DNA of 64,000 bases from positions 744,001 through 808,000 of the forward strand of contig CBDDCY010000012.1 of assembly GCA_965226435.1 (NCBI GenBank). Direction: 5' to 3'. Positions 43,173 to 52,562 of the stretch are shown here, one piece after another (the stretch's first letter is position 1; the number at the start of each line of letters is the position of its first letter). Below the pieces are notes generated by a model. The model worked only from the letters and a program-made list of their open reading frames with translations, searched no databases and was not told the origin of the DNA. The stretch comes from UBA6623 sp965226435 (GTDB lineage Bacteria > Acidobacteriota > Terriglobia > Bryobacterales > UBA6623). Made by a program: the position numbers and the translations under genes.

Positions 43173-44513
43173 CTACAAGTGCCAGGGACCGCGGCCGGGA
43201 AGGCTCAGCAGGCGATTGGCTTCTTCGTCGTTCTTGACTCGCTCATTGACCGGGTCCCACTCGAATTTGCGGCGCAGGCGGTAGGAAAGATTGCCCAAGA
43301 TGCACAGCGTCGCCACCCGATGCGCCGCCTCGATGTGCATGATCGGTTTCTCGCGAGTCCTGATGCAATCTTCGAAATCCTCGCCGTGGCCGGGGCTGAG
43401 GCAAGGCTCAACGCCGCCGTGGGGAATCTGATAATCCTTCGCTTTCTGCTCGGTGTCGGTCGTGTGACGGTCGCCGTAAGTCACCGTCAGGCGACCCTTG
43501 TCTCCCCAGTAGACGGCGCCGTAACGCCCTTCGACTTCCTCGGAGAGCACGCCGGGTTGCGCCCAGACGAGCGTCCAATCGGGATCTTTGAACTCGTAGG
43601 TCACGGTCATGTCCTTGGGCGCGTCGTAGATCCCCTCGGCATAGGGATCGCCGGTCGCCTCGATGCTCACGGGGCCGGTGTAGTCGGCGTCCATGATCCA
43701 GTTCGCCACGCTCATGACATGCGCGCCGCGATCGCGAATTTGCCCGCCGCCGAAGTCGAGCATCCAGCGGAACCGGCCGTGGGTGCGCGTCTCGTTGTAA
43801 GGAATCTTCCGCGCCGGCCCGATCCAACTGTCGTAATCGAGACCGTGGGGCGCTTCGGCGTTGGGCGTCCAATCGCCCACGGGGTTTTCGTAGTGCCAGC
43901 AAAGAACTTTGCCGACCTTGCCGATTTGCCCGTTTTGAATGTATTTGCAGGCGTGATAGGCGGGCCGCTGGGAGCGACCTTGCGAACCTACCTGCACGAC
44001 GCGCCCGTAGCGCTCGGCGGCCGTGACCATGGCGCGACCTTCCTCGACCGTTTTCGACGCGGGCTTTTCGACGTAGACGTCTTTGCCCGCCTGGCAGGCC
44101 ATGATCGTCATCAGCGCGTGCCAGTGATCGGGGGATGCGATGACCACGGCATCGAGGTCTTTCTGCTCGAGCAGCTTGCGGAAGTCTTTGTAGAGTCGCG
44201 GTTTGCCGCCGACGACCGTGGCGGCCATGTCGAGCCGGCTCGAATCGACGTCGCACAGCGCGGTTGAAACGACCGGCCGGAGAAAACGGTCCTGGGGGCC
44301 GCCGAGATTGATCCAGGGAACGACATTTTCGTTCACTTGCGCGAGGGGGCGCAGGAAGCGACGGCCGCGGCCGCCGATTCCGATATGGCCGAAGTTCAAA
44401 CGGTCGCTCGGCGCGGGAGTGGCCAGTACGCTCGCGGGAACAATCGTGAACCCCAGAGTCGCGGCCGTACTGTTGGCGAGAAACTTACGCCGGGTCGTCT
44501 TCTTGGTCGTCAT
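43173..44513 (-). CDS. Gfo/Idh/MocA-family oxidoreductase, Tat-exported
   Basis: The 446-residue protein has a twin-arginine leader (TTRRKFLANSTAATLGFTIV) and a Rossmann domain that starts LNFGHIGIGGRGRRFLRP. Family landmarks follow: DAVVIASPDHWHALMTIMA, the catalytic-region EKPASKTVEEGRAMV with the EKP lysine, and MLDFGGGQIRDRGAHVMSV in the C-terminal substrate domain. Such Tat-exported members act on sugars with tightly bound NAD(P). It heads an operon with the HEAT protein. The start of the aminotransferase lies 233 bases away on the opposite strand. Confidence 0.9.
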   Translation of the reverse strand: MTTKKTTRRKFLANSTAATLGFTIVPASVLATPAPSDRLNFGHIGIGGRGRRFLRPLAQVNENVVPWINLGGPQDRFLRPVVSTALCDVDSSRLDMAATVVGGKPRLYKDFRKLLEQKDLDAVVIASPDHWHALMTIMACQAGKDVYVEKPASKTVEEGRAMVTAAERYGRVVQVGSQGRSQRPAYHACKYIQNGQIGKVGKVLCWHYENPVGDWTPNAEAPHGLDYDSWIGPARKIPYNETRTHGRFRWMLDFGGGQIRDRGAHVMSVANWIMDADYTGPVSIEATGDPYAEGIYDAPKDMTVTYEFKDPDWTLVWAQPGVLSEEVEGRYGAVYWGDKGRLTVTYGDRHTTDTEQKAKDYQIPHGGVEPCLSPGHGEDFEDCIRTREKPIMHIEAAHRVATLCILGNLSYRLRRKFEWDPVNERVKNDEEANRLLSLPGRGPWHL

Positions 44514-44746
44514 GGGTGTGAAACTTCCTTTCGGCGGCTCTTACGGGCCCCGGCCCCAAGTTTACCCTTGAAGTCGAGGCGACGGCAAGATGTTTGGGTG
44601 CTTGCGGAAGAATCGTGGGGTTAACGCTGACGGCGACGTGCCGTGGGCTCAAAACCCGTCCCGATCCGCCCTTTCCACCGACTCCCGCCCTCCCGGGACC
44701 GCCGCCCCGCGGAGTAAAATGAACCTCAACCAGCGGGCACTCAACC

Positions 44747-46126
44747 ATGTCTCCACCAACCCTTGTATCTCAATCCCGAACCCTCCAAGCCTACGCCGAT
44801 AAGACGCCGACCTCGGCCGAACTCTACCGCCGCGCACGAACGACCTTCCCCAGCGGCGTCACCCACGACGTTCGGTTCCTGCTGCCTCACCCCTTATTCG
44901 TCGAGCGGGCGAACGCGGGGCGTAAATGGGATGTCGACGGCAACGAATACGCCGACTACTTCGGCGGCCATGGGGCGTTGTTGCTGGGGCACAATCACCC
45001 CGCTGTTGTCGAGGCCGTGCGCGAACAAGCGGGTCGGGGGGTCCATTATGGGGCCTCTCACGAACTCGAACTCGAGTGGGGCGAGTTGGTCTGCTCGATG
45101 CTGCCCTCGGCCGAACGCATCCGATTCACCGTGACGGGAACCGAGGCCACGCACCTGGCCTTGCGGCTGGCGCGGGCTTCCACCGGCAAACCGAAGATCG
45201 TGCGCTTTTGGACGCACTTCCACGGTTGGCACGATCACGTCGCTTTCGCGCGGGGCAAGGCTGAAACCGCGCCCGCCGGCATTCTGCCCGAGGTTATCGA
45301 CGGTATGCTGGTCGCGCCTTCCGGCGACATCGCTTATCTCGAAAATCTGTTCGCCGAACGCGACGACATCGCGGGCGTCATCCTCGAGCCCACCGGATCG
45401 ACTTTCGGTAAAGTTCCGATCAACCCGCAATTCCTGACGGACCTGCGCCGAGTCACGAAACAGCACGGCGCGGTGTTGATCTTCGACGAAGTCATCACCG
45501 GCTTTCGCTGCTCCTCGGGTGGAGCGCAGGCCTTTTACGGCATTACGCCCGACCTGACGACGGTCGCGAAGATCCTCGGTGGCGGGTATCCAGCCGGGGC
45601 CGTCGCGGGGCGTGCCGACATTATGGGCGTGATGGAATTTCAAGTCTCCGACGAGGGCATCGCGGGACCGCGCGTGCCCCACCAAGGCACCTACAACGCG
45701 GGTCCTGTCACGGCTGCCGCCGGGCTCGCGACCCTGAAGCTGCTCGAATCGGGCGACTTCATCGAGCGAGCCAATCGCACCGCCGACACGCTGCGCCGCG
45801 AGATGAACGGCGTCCTGTCAAAGATGGGGTCCGATTGGTGTGTCTATGGCGGGTTTTCGGGCTTTCACATCTTCACGAACCCGACTCACGACCCCATCGG
45901 GCCCGACGACATTCAGGCCGGGCGCGTGGATTCCTCGAAACTTAAGGGAGCCTCGACGGAACTCATTCACAAGATGCGCGCGGGTTTGCTGTGCGGCGGC
46001 GCGGATATGCTCCCATGGCCCGGCGGAGTGGTCTCGGGCGTTCACGACGACGCCGATGTCGAGCAAACGGTCAAGGCATTTGAAACGATGGTGCGCATGC
46101 TCGCCGAGGCCGGCGAGCTTGGGTGA
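44747..46126 (+). CDS. Class III PLP-dependent aminotransferase (glutamate-1-semialdehyde aminomutase-like)
   Basis: The 459-residue protein has the fold-type I signatures: GHGALLLGHNHPAVVEAV near the N-terminus, VTGTEATHLALRLARA for phosphate binding, IFDEVITGFR with D247 contacting the PLP nitrogen, and the Schiff-base lysine K275 in TTVAKILGGGYPAG. It resembles HemL, but the HemL lysine context and the isolated location suggest a relative with another substrate; HemL itself would normally be found with tetrapyrrole genes. It converges with a TIM-barrel isomerase gene, 25 bases away. Confidence 0.88.
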   Translation: MSPPTLVSQSRTLQAYADKTPTSAELYRRARTTFPSGVTHDVRFLLPHPLFVERANAGRKWDVDGNEYADYFGGHGALLLGHNHPAVVEAVREQAGRGVHYGASHELELEWGELVCSMLPSAERIRFTVTGTEATHLALRLARASTGKPKIVRFWTHFHGWHDHVAFARGKAETAPAGILPEVIDGMLVAPSGDIAYLENLFAERDDIAGVILEPTGSTFGKVPINPQFLTDLRRVTKQHGAVLIFDEVITGFRCSSGGAQAFYGITPDLTTVAKILGGGYPAGAVAGRADIMGVMEFQVSDEGIAGPRVPHQGTYNAGPVTAAAGLATLKLLESGDFIERANRTADTLRREMNGVLSKMGSDWCVYGGFSGFHIFTNPTHDPIGPDDIQAGRVDSSKLKGASTELIHKMRAGLLCGGADMLPWPGGVVSGVHDDADVEQTVKAFETMVRMLAEAGELG

Positions 46127-46151
46127 ATGCGACGCCCCTCGATCGAGACCC

Positions 46152-46979
46152 TCAGACGAACTGCCGGTAGCGCTCTTTGATGATCTCGATCACTTCGCCG
46201 GGGTCGCGGCGCCACCAATTCTTGGCCGAGAAAATTTCGACTTCCGGCGGGCCGTTGTAGCCGGCTTGCTCGACCATCCGTCGAATGCCGGGGATGTGGA
46301 TGACCCCGTCGCCCATCATGCCGCGGTCGAGTCTCAGATCCTCGGTATCTTCGAGCCAATCGTTGATGTGGAAGGCGCAAATCCTCCGGCCGGCCCGTGC
46401 GATCTCTCGGCTGACATTGGGGTTCCACCAGACGTGATAGGTGTCGACGACGACCCCGACGGTATCATCGGCATCGAGTTGGTCGCACCAATCGTTGGCC
46501 TGCTCTAGCGTACAGAGAACGGCGCGAAAGGCACAGATCATCGGGTGCAGCGGCTCGATTCCCAACTTGATGCCGGCCGCGCGGGCCTCGGGAACCAGCG
46601 CCGCAATGCTTTCGAGTGTTTGCGCGCGGGCGCTTTCAAGATCTCTGGATCCCTCCGGCAGGCCTCCTGAAATGAAGACCAGGCAAGAGGCGCCGATCGC
46701 GACCGCTTCTTCGATTGCCCGCCGGTTGTCATCGAGGCCGGCTTGGAAACCGCTTTCCCCCGGAGCGGTCACGAGCCCGACCGGGCAGATCGCCGACACC
46801 GTCATGCCGTTGTCGCGCAGGATCCGCGCGGCTTCGTCAACGCCGATCTCGTGCAGCTTTTCGCGCCACACCGCCGTGGCGTGAACGCCATGCCGTGCCA
46901 TACCCTCGACCGATTCGCGAAACGACCATTGGTCGCGAAAGGTCACCTGATGAATATTGAGGTTTGAATCGTCGAGCAT
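46152..46979 (-). CDS. Sugar-phosphate isomerase/epimerase-like TIM-barrel protein
   Basis: The 275-residue protein is a xylose-isomerase-like TIM barrel with metal-site residues in GIKLGIEPLHPM, VVDTYHVWWNP, FHINDWLEDTEDL and PEVEIFSAKNWW. It has no export signal, unlike the related protein at 5514-6386. Members isomerise or epimerise sugars, inososes or hydroxypyruvate; the substrate is unknown. It shares the strand with the SDR and ThDP genes upstream but is 256 bases from them, so it may be transcribed separately. Confidence 0.85.
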   Translation of the reverse strand: MLDDSNLNIHQVTFRDQWSFRESVEGMARHGVHATAVWREKLHEIGVDEAARILRDNGMTVSAICPVGLVTAPGESGFQAGLDDNRRAIEEAVAIGASCLVFISGGLPEGSRDLESARAQTLESIAALVPEARAAGIKLGIEPLHPMICAFRAVLCTLEQANDWCDQLDADDTVGVVVDTYHVWWNPNVSREIARAGRRICAFHINDWLEDTEDLRLDRGMMGDGVIHIPGIRRMVEQAGYNGPPEVEIFSAKNWWRRDPGEVIEIIKERYRQFV

Positions 46980-47111
46980 GGCTGCACCTTGGGATTAGGA
47001 ACCGCTATGGAATCCGGGCCTCGGCGAGCCGCGTCCAGGGCGTCGACATGCGCCGGAGTTCCATCTCCCGCACACGTGGCTCTCCATAGTATCGCCATGG
47101 AAATGCGGGCG

Positions 47112-47220
47112 GATGTTCCCGCCGCCCTTTCAGGGCTCAACGTGACTTGATTTCGTACCTAGGGTTCCGCCTTCGGCTTCACCCTAGGCTAAATTCCCGC
47201 CGCCGCTTCGCGGCTCAAGA
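47112..47220. repeat. Hairpin-rich intergenic repeat block
   Basis: The block contains a palindrome cctaggg (47158-47164) / ccctagg (47182-47188) with a 17-base loop ttccgccttcggcttca. On each side lie related units, ttcccgccgccctttcaggg (47116 on) and ttcccgccgccgcttcgcgg (47194 on), both continuing with ctcaa. It looks like two copies of a repeat around a central hairpin. No gene is present in 46980-47235. Confidence 0.6.
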
Positions 47221-47235
47221 TTGCTCGCGAGCTTG

Positions 47236-47972
47236 TCAATACGTTGCTCGGCCACCGGAAAGATCAAATACCACGCCGGTGCAAAACGTACACTCGGGAC
47301 CGGCGATCCAGGCCACCATGTCCGCGATTTCCCGGACCGTGCACAGTCGACCCATGGGGATCTTCGCCTTCACGCCGGCAATGTAGTCGTCGGTCATTTC
47401 CCGTAGCAGGTCCGTCTCGGTCATTGCGGGCGCTATGCAATTGACCAGCACGCCGCTCGCGACCAACTCCTTCGCCAGCATTTCGTCAATCCGATCACCC
47501 CCGCCTTCGCCGCCGAGTAGGCCGAAACGTCGGCATTGCCTGCCTTGCCGACTATCGAGGAGACGTTGATAATCCTCCCGCTCCCTCGCTCGCGCATCCC
47601 GGGAATGACCTCTCGGCAGCACACGAAGACGCCGGTCAAATCAACCCGGATCACACGGTCCCAATCGTCCATCGTGTATTTCCAGACCGGTTTCGTGGGA
47701 CCGCTGACGCCGGCATTGTTGACGAGGATGTCGATCGGCCCGCACGCGGCGAGGGTCTGTTCGACCGCGCGGCGAACCGAGTCGGGGTCGGCGACGTCGA
47801 CCGTCGAGGTCGAATCGGGGCTGAACTCGCTTTGGGCGTCAAGAGGGGAGGGGTCGATGTCCCATACGGCGACGCGGCGCCCCTCGGCCCGCAGCCGTTT
47901 CGCAATGCCGAGGCCGATTCCCCGGGCCCCGCCGGTGACGACGGCCGTCCGTGGTGGGGATTCGTGGGACAT
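47236..47972 (-). pseudogene. Short-chain dehydrogenase/reductase with a single-base frameshift
   Basis: The N-terminal part (from ATG 47972) has TGGARGIGLGIA for the cofactor, DILVNNAGVSG, the active-site S, Y and K in INVSSIVGK...YSAAKAG, then ends wrongly in CWRRSWSRAACWSIA. In a shifted frame the family continuation is read from about 47483 on: MLAKELVASGVLVNCIAPAM, ending GVVFDLSGGRATY at 47236. One A is missing from the run at 47481-47483 (GAAATG should be GAAAATG). Repaired, it would be a normal SDR of about 246 residues. It could be genuine decay or a base-calling error in a short homopolymer. Confidence 0.85.
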
Positions 47973-48236
47973 GAGAAGATCTCGCCGAAAGTCATATGAG
48001 CGATCAGGCGCGGAAGAAACGGGGGACAGTCCACTTCGCGCCGGGCCGGCTCATGGATTGGAGCCTATTCGGTCGGCGCTTGGGACCGTCCCCATTTTTT
48101 AGTCCATCGTTCCGCTGCACAAAGGTCGCGGACCGCTGACCGAAGCCGTCCGGAGCCTCGTAGAATAGCATCGTACCCGTGCGCCGCGGTTCGTGGTCGT
48201 CGCCGGCCTTTACAGGCGTTTCACGACGCTCCGACG

Positions 48237-48410
48237 GTGATTGAACAGAAGCTGTTTGAGATGCATCTCGAGCACCGCATGAGGGCGTTCCAAGGCGTCT
48301 TCCACGCCAACCCCGACTATTCGCTGTGGTACGGCTGGAGTGAAATGCGCCGCGACCTGACCGAAATCGAAAGCCTGGCGGCGGAGATGCGCCGCGAGTT
48401 CGATCGCTGA
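48237..48410 (+). CDS. Possible short gene or gene remnant
   Basis: The 57-codon frame from GTG 48237 reads VIEQKLFEMHLEHRMRAFQG, then VFHANPDYSLWYGWSEMRRD and a charged end. The frame stays open upstream (FHDAPT and before), so it may be the tail of a lost larger protein. Amino-acid composition looks coding, but no family was recognised. It ends directly against the stop of the ThDP enzyme gene on the other strand. The preceding 264 bases (47973-48236) hold repeated gggac.gtcccc-type sequences but no gene. Confidence 0.35.
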   Translation: MIEQKLFEMHLEHRMRAFQGVFHANPDYSLWYGWSEMRRDLTEIESLAAEMRREFDR

Positions 48411-50054
48411 TCACCCCTTCTTCGGAATCGCCATGTCCGGTTCCTCGCAGGTGATGAATTCGAGCAGCGCCGGCCTGCCGTCCTTGGTTTGCGCGATGGC
48501 CCGCTCGATCGCCGGGATGATCTCGCCGGGCTGTTCGATGCGCTCGGTGTACGCGCCAAGCCCCCGCGCCACTTCGCTGTAGTTGCCGCTCAGGTATTTG
48601 GTCCCGTAACGCTCGACCGCCTTGGGAATGTGCTGTTGATAGTTCCCCATGGCGGAATTGTTGAGCAGCATCGTAAGAATCGGGATTTCCTCGCGGACCG
48701 CCGTTTCAACGTCCATGCCGACCATACCGAAGGCCGCGTCGCCGAGGAAATTGACCACCAGCTTTTCCGGCGCGGCCAGCTTCGCGCCCATGGTCGCGCC
48801 CAATGAAAAGCCGAGTTGTGTGGAATGTCCCCACCCAAGATAGCCGCGCGGCGTGACCGATTCATAGATCGGCAGCAGTTGGTCGCGCGGATTGCCCGAG
48901 TCATGCGTCACGATTGTGTTCGCCGGGTCGGTGACTTTCATGAAATCGCCGATCACGCGATAGGGATTGAGCGGTGTCTCATCGGAGCTGAGCTTGGGCG
49001 CCCAGCGGGCCTTCCAGGCGATCCTTTGTTCGGCGAGATATTCCTCGACCTGTGCGCGGCCGGGCCGCCCCTTCCCCCCGGTTTGCGAACGCGCTTCCTC
49101 GATCATCGCGGCGAGCACGAGCTTGGCGTCCCCGAGAATTCCGACATCGGCCACCGCGTCTTTGTTGAGATCCCGCGGGTCAACGGTGGCGTGAACGATC
49201 CTTAGGCCGCTCGGCAACACCGGCGCGAAGACGGTCGATGTCAAACTCGCGCCAATAGCGAACAGAGCGTCGCATTGGCCGAGGTAGTCGCCAACCAGTG
49301 CAGTCTGGCTGTAGCCGGCGGCGCCCAGCGCCAGCGGGTGCCGTTCGTTGAAGTTGCTCTTGCCGAGCAGCGTGCTCAACACCGGCGCGGCCAGCAGCTC
49401 GGCCAGCTCGCGCAATTCCTCGCAGGCTTCGGCGTAGAGCACTCCCTGCCCCGCCCAGATCGCGGGCTTTTCCGCGGCGACGAGCAGCTTCACGGCTTCG
49501 CGAATCGCGTCGGGGTCGGGCGCCGAGCGCACCCGCTCGACGGGGCGATAGTCGAAAGGCCGCGTTGTTTCCTCCTTCGCCACATCCACCGGCACCTCGA
49601 CCAGCACCGGCCCGGGACGTCCCGAACGCAACGCCGTAAACGCCCGCCGCATGCGATTCGGCACATCGTCGGCCGAGGGAATCGTATCCGCCCACTTCGT
49701 CGTGGCCGAGTAGTTCTTCACGGCGTCGAAGACCGAGGGCACGCCGGCGCGGCTGCGACCCGGGTGCCCCGGCAGGAACAAGATCGGGCTCGAGTCGGTG
49801 TAAGCCTGGGCGATGCCAGCGAAGCCGTTTTCCGCCCCGGCGGCCTGTTGCACCGTCACCACGCCGATCCGCTTCCCGAAAGTCGTTCGCGAAAAGCCGT
49901 CCGCCATGTTCTCGGCGACGCGTTCTTGGCGCGCGACCACGATGCGGATCTCCTCCTCCGCCAACGACTCGATAATCGGGGTAAAGGGAAAGCAGAACAC
50001 CTGTTCGATGCCTTCCTGCTTAAGGATGCGGGCGATCAAGCGGCTGCCTGTCAT
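48411..50054 (-). CDS. Thiamine-diphosphate-dependent enzyme (acetolactate synthase/benzoylformate decarboxylase superfamily)
   Basis: The 547-residue protein has all three domains. The N-terminal Pyr domain has the ThDP-activating glutamate in VARQERVAENMADG. The middle domain lies at about 190-330 (PAIWAGQGVLYAEA). The PP domain carries the GDA..N Mg-ThDP motif in FLGDAAFGMVGMDVETAVRE followed by MLLNN. It lacks the FAD signature of true acetolactate synthase in any recognisable form. Sequence such as GWGHSTQLGFSLGATMGAKL fits decarboxylase/oxalyl-CoA-like relatives. The substrate is unknown. It converges with the small frame at 48237 and is not clearly in an operon. Confidence 0.88.
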   Translation of the reverse strand: MTGSRLIARILKQEGIEQVFCFPFTPIIESLAEEEIRIVVARQERVAENMADGFSRTTFGKRIGVVTVQQAAGAENGFAGIAQAYTDSSPILFLPGHPGRSRAGVPSVFDAVKNYSATTKWADTIPSADDVPNRMRRAFTALRSGRPGPVLVEVPVDVAKEETTRPFDYRPVERVRSAPDPDAIREAVKLLVAAEKPAIWAGQGVLYAEACEELRELAELLAAPVLSTLLGKSNFNERHPLALGAAGYSQTALVGDYLGQCDALFAIGASLTSTVFAPVLPSGLRIVHATVDPRDLNKDAVADVGILGDAKLVLAAMIEEARSQTGGKGRPGRAQVEEYLAEQRIAWKARWAPKLSSDETPLNPYRVIGDFMKVTDPANTIVTHDSGNPRDQLLPIYESVTPRGYLGWGHSTQLGFSLGATMGAKLAAPEKLVVNFLGDAAFGMVGMDVETAVREEIPILTMLLNNSAMGNYQQHIPKAVERYGTKYLSGNYSEVARGLGAYTERIEQPGEIIPAIERAIAQTKDGRPALLEFITCEEPDMAIPKKG

Positions 50055-50196
50055 AGTGAATGTTGGCTGCTCGTCGGAGCAACAATCCTTTCGAACGAAT
50101 CCGGGAGACTGCCATGCGGACCGCCGCCGGATGTGGATAAGAACGGATTTGATTGTAGCGCGAACCAGGCGGCGGCGGGGAGCCTAGTGCCGCGGT

Positions 50197-51474
50197 TTAG
50201 GGGCTGATCCCGGCCAAGCGAGGCTTGATCGGCTCGCGCTCGCGGCCCTGTAGCCGCAGCCACTTGGCATAAGCGCCGGCGACCGCGGCCGTCTTGGGGT
50301 GGTCGGATCCAAGCAGTTTCTCGAAAATCGTGAGCGCGCGCTCGAAAAGCGGGCCGACCTCCGCACCGCCTCGGCCGTGTTGGCGAAGAACGGCCAGGTT
50401 GAAAAAAGTTGTCGCCATCTCCGGATCGTCGTTGGCCTCGGTTTTCTCCCAAATACGCGCCGCCAACCGGAAAATGCGTTCGGCTTGCGCGGACTCGCGC
50501 TGTACACTGTAAATCTCCCCGAGGTCGTTGAGCAGCTTGGCGACTCGTGGATGGTCTTTGGGGAGATGTATTTTCGTGATGTCGATCGACCGCCGCACCA
50601 GCTTCTCGGCCTCGGCGAACTGCAGCCGCTCGCGGTAGATTTCCGCCAACTGTTCGAGAGTCGCCGTCACCAATTCATGGTTGGGGCCCAGAGCTTCCTC
50701 GCGGATCGACAGCGCCTCTCGGAATAATGTCTCCGAGATGCCGAGCGACCCGGCGGCGGCCTGCACGACGCCCATCGCGTTAACGCATTCCGCTGTCTCC
50801 GGATGGCGCGGCCCCAAATGCATGCGTGCCAGCGAATCGGCCCGGCCGAGGAAATCAATCGCCTTGCCGTGCTCGCCCTCGAAGAAATAGGTCAGGGCCA
50901 ACTGTCGTAGGGCCTTGATCGCCTCCAGCGGCTTGGCGTTGGATTCGATCATCGTAATCCACAGCTCGTAAGAAGGTTGCGCTTCCCGGAACAGTCTGCG
51001 GTTCCGCAAGAACTCCGCCAGATTCAAATGGGCCCGACCGACCTGCGGATGATCGGCGCCCAGCGCCGACTCGAAGATACGAACCGCGTCACGGTAAAGC
51101 CTGTCCGCCGCTAGATCGTTTCCGCTTGACTCATAGAGCCCCGCCAATGCCGTCAGCGAAAACGCCTCGCGCGGGCCGTCCGGGCCAAACTCTTTCGCCA
51201 GATCCAGCGACCTGCCGATCGCATCCTCGGCCCGGCGATATTGCTGCCGCGCGGTGAGAGTGCGGCCCTCGTCAAGCGCCTCACGCCACTCTTTGTCGGA
51301 TGCGCCCTTCAATGCGGCCGTCGGCCCGGCAAGCACGCCAAACAGAACCAGCAAAGCCGTAACGGCGGGTCGACAAAGCCCCCGCCAGCTGTTCAGGACC
51401 GGAGACAATCGCCGTTCCAACGTGACACCGCGGGGACGACGCACGGAGATCGTTGCTGAAGAAAACCGCAACAT
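50197..51474 (-). CDS. TPR (kinesin-light-chain-like) repeat protein
   Basis: The 425-residue protein has a basic N-terminus, one hydrophobic segment (VTALLVLFGVLAGPTAAL, about 38-55) and roughly six 42-residue TPR units of the kinesin-light-chain type, each with an LGxxHPxxA-like turn: LGADHPQVGRAHLNLAEFL, LGPRHPETAECVNAMGVV, LGPNHELVTATLEQLAEIY, LPKDHPRVAKLLNDLGEIY and LGSDHPKTAAVAGAYAKWL. It is anchored or exported and presumably a protein-interaction scaffold. It is transcribed toward the ThDP gene with 142 bases between. The 232 bases before the next gene (51475-51706) show no promoter I can name. Confidence 0.85.
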   Translation of the reverse strand: MLRFSSATISVRRPRGVTLERRLSPVLNSWRGLCRPAVTALLVLFGVLAGPTAALKGASDKEWREALDEGRTLTARQQYRRAEDAIGRSLDLAKEFGPDGPREAFSLTALAGLYESSGNDLAADRLYRDAVRIFESALGADHPQVGRAHLNLAEFLRNRRLFREAQPSYELWITMIESNAKPLEAIKALRQLALTYFFEGEHGKAIDFLGRADSLARMHLGPRHPETAECVNAMGVVQAAAGSLGISETLFREALSIREEALGPNHELVTATLEQLAEIYRERLQFAEAEKLVRRSIDITKIHLPKDHPRVAKLLNDLGEIYSVQRESAQAERIFRLAARIWEKTEANDDPEMATTFFNLAVLRQHGRGGAEVGPLFERALTIFEKLLGSDHPKTAAVAGAYAKWLRLQGREREPIKPRLAGISP

Positions 51475-51706
51475 TAAACCTTTGATTCAACTTTTACATA
51501 CTTCCGAGCCGTTTCCCCCTCGGTGGTTCACCTGAATTTCCAAACGCAAGGTTCTTGGGGAATATAGGACCGAAGTTATCTCCGACATACGACTGTGGAA
51601 TGTTCGGTCGGCTCGCAATCTTACGCAAGTCTCCCGCATCGGTGGTTCGCCACCCCTCCCCGCGGCAAGCTACACTGATGATCCGACACGGCGGGCCGGT
51701 TCCATA

Positions 51707-52525
51707 ATGACGCTCCCACGGCAATCCCTTCACGCCCGGCGCGCGGCGCGTGCCCGCGAGCTGGCCGAGCGCTATCCGGCGTCAGCCGAAGGTCTGCGCT
51801 TCATTGCCGCCGTCATCGACGAGCAGGCCCGGCTTGAAGGCAAAGTCGTTAGGCCCCCCGCCACCGAGGGCGGCCTGGAAGCCGCGCCGGGCGACCCCGC
51901 CGACTTGATCGAACTTGCCCGACACAGCCGGTCGCTCGTTGACTTGGTTGTAAGGGAAGGCCCGTCGCCGCTGCGCCGCGAGGCCGAGCAGCTCAGCGAA
52001 GAGCGCTGCCGCGACGCCCTCGATCGCTTCGTTCGCCGGGAAGACACGATCTCGCCGCTCGGTTTCTTCGCGCGCGTACTGTGGCAAGCCGTTTGGGTAA
52101 CTCGATTTCCGCATCCTCGAGATGCCGCTCTCGGTCCGGAACCTGGAACGCCCGCCGCCCGGTCGGCCAACTGCTCCCGCTGCGGTCATGCACCTCAGCT
52201 CGGCGTTGTTCGTCCGGTCGGCGACGGGTCGGAATTCAGGCTGATGTGTTCGTTGTGTTTAGAGGAGTGGTCGTTTCCGCGCAACGGCTGCCCGGCCTGT
52301 GGAGAGTCCGCGGAAGGACGGATCGCCTACTACGGCGCCGGGGATGAATTCGCGCATCTGCGGGTGCGTGCTTGTGAAACGTGCCGCTGCTACCTACTAC
52401 AGGTGGATGCGTCGAAAGAGCCGGGGGCCGTCCCCGATATCGACGAGATGGCGGGCCTGCCGCTTGACGTTTGGGCAAGCGGCCAAGACTTGCGGAAGTT
52501 GTGTCCCAACCTGTTGGGCGTCTAA
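51707..52525 (+). CDS. fdhE: FdhE-like formate dehydrogenase accessory protein
   Basis: The 272-residue protein has a helical N-terminal half and a C-terminal metal-binding half with four CxxC sites: CSRCGH, CSLCLEEW, CPACGE and CETCRC. The text ...LCLEEWSFPRNGCPACGESA and YYGAGDEFAHLRVRACETCR is characteristic of FdhE, a rubredoxin-like factor needed for maturation or activity of molybdenum/tungsten formate dehydrogenase. No dehydrogenase gene lies in the window, so it is an orphan here. It faces the DHPS-like gene with a gap of 37 bases. Confidence 0.87.
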   Translation: MTLPRQSLHARRAARARELAERYPASAEGLRFIAAVIDEQARLEGKVVRPPATEGGLEAAPGDPADLIELARHSRSLVDLVVREGPSPLRREAEQLSEERCRDALDRFVRREDTISPLGFFARVLWQAVWVTRFPHPRDAALGPEPGTPAARSANCSRCGHAPQLGVVRPVGDGSEFRLMCSLCLEEWSFPRNGCPACGESAEGRIAYYGAGDEFAHLRVRACETCRCYLLQVDASKEPGAVPDIDEMAGLPLDVWASGQDLRKLCPNLLGV

Positions 52526-52562
52526 AGGGCCTGCTGGGCGTTTTAGGAAAACGAACCCGAAA

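Noticed and set aside
42984..44267. 427-codon plus-strand open frame
   Set aside because: Lies opposite the Gfo/Idh/MocA gene, whose Rossmann and EKP motifs and Tat leader are clear.
44747..46126. Calling this aminotransferase hemL
   Set aside because: Shares the class III fold, but context and details do not establish glutamate-1-semialdehyde as substrate, so no symbol is given.
51494..51733. 79-codon minus-strand open frame upstream of fdhE
   Set aside because: No ribosome-binding site or family, overlaps the fdhE start and looks like chance.
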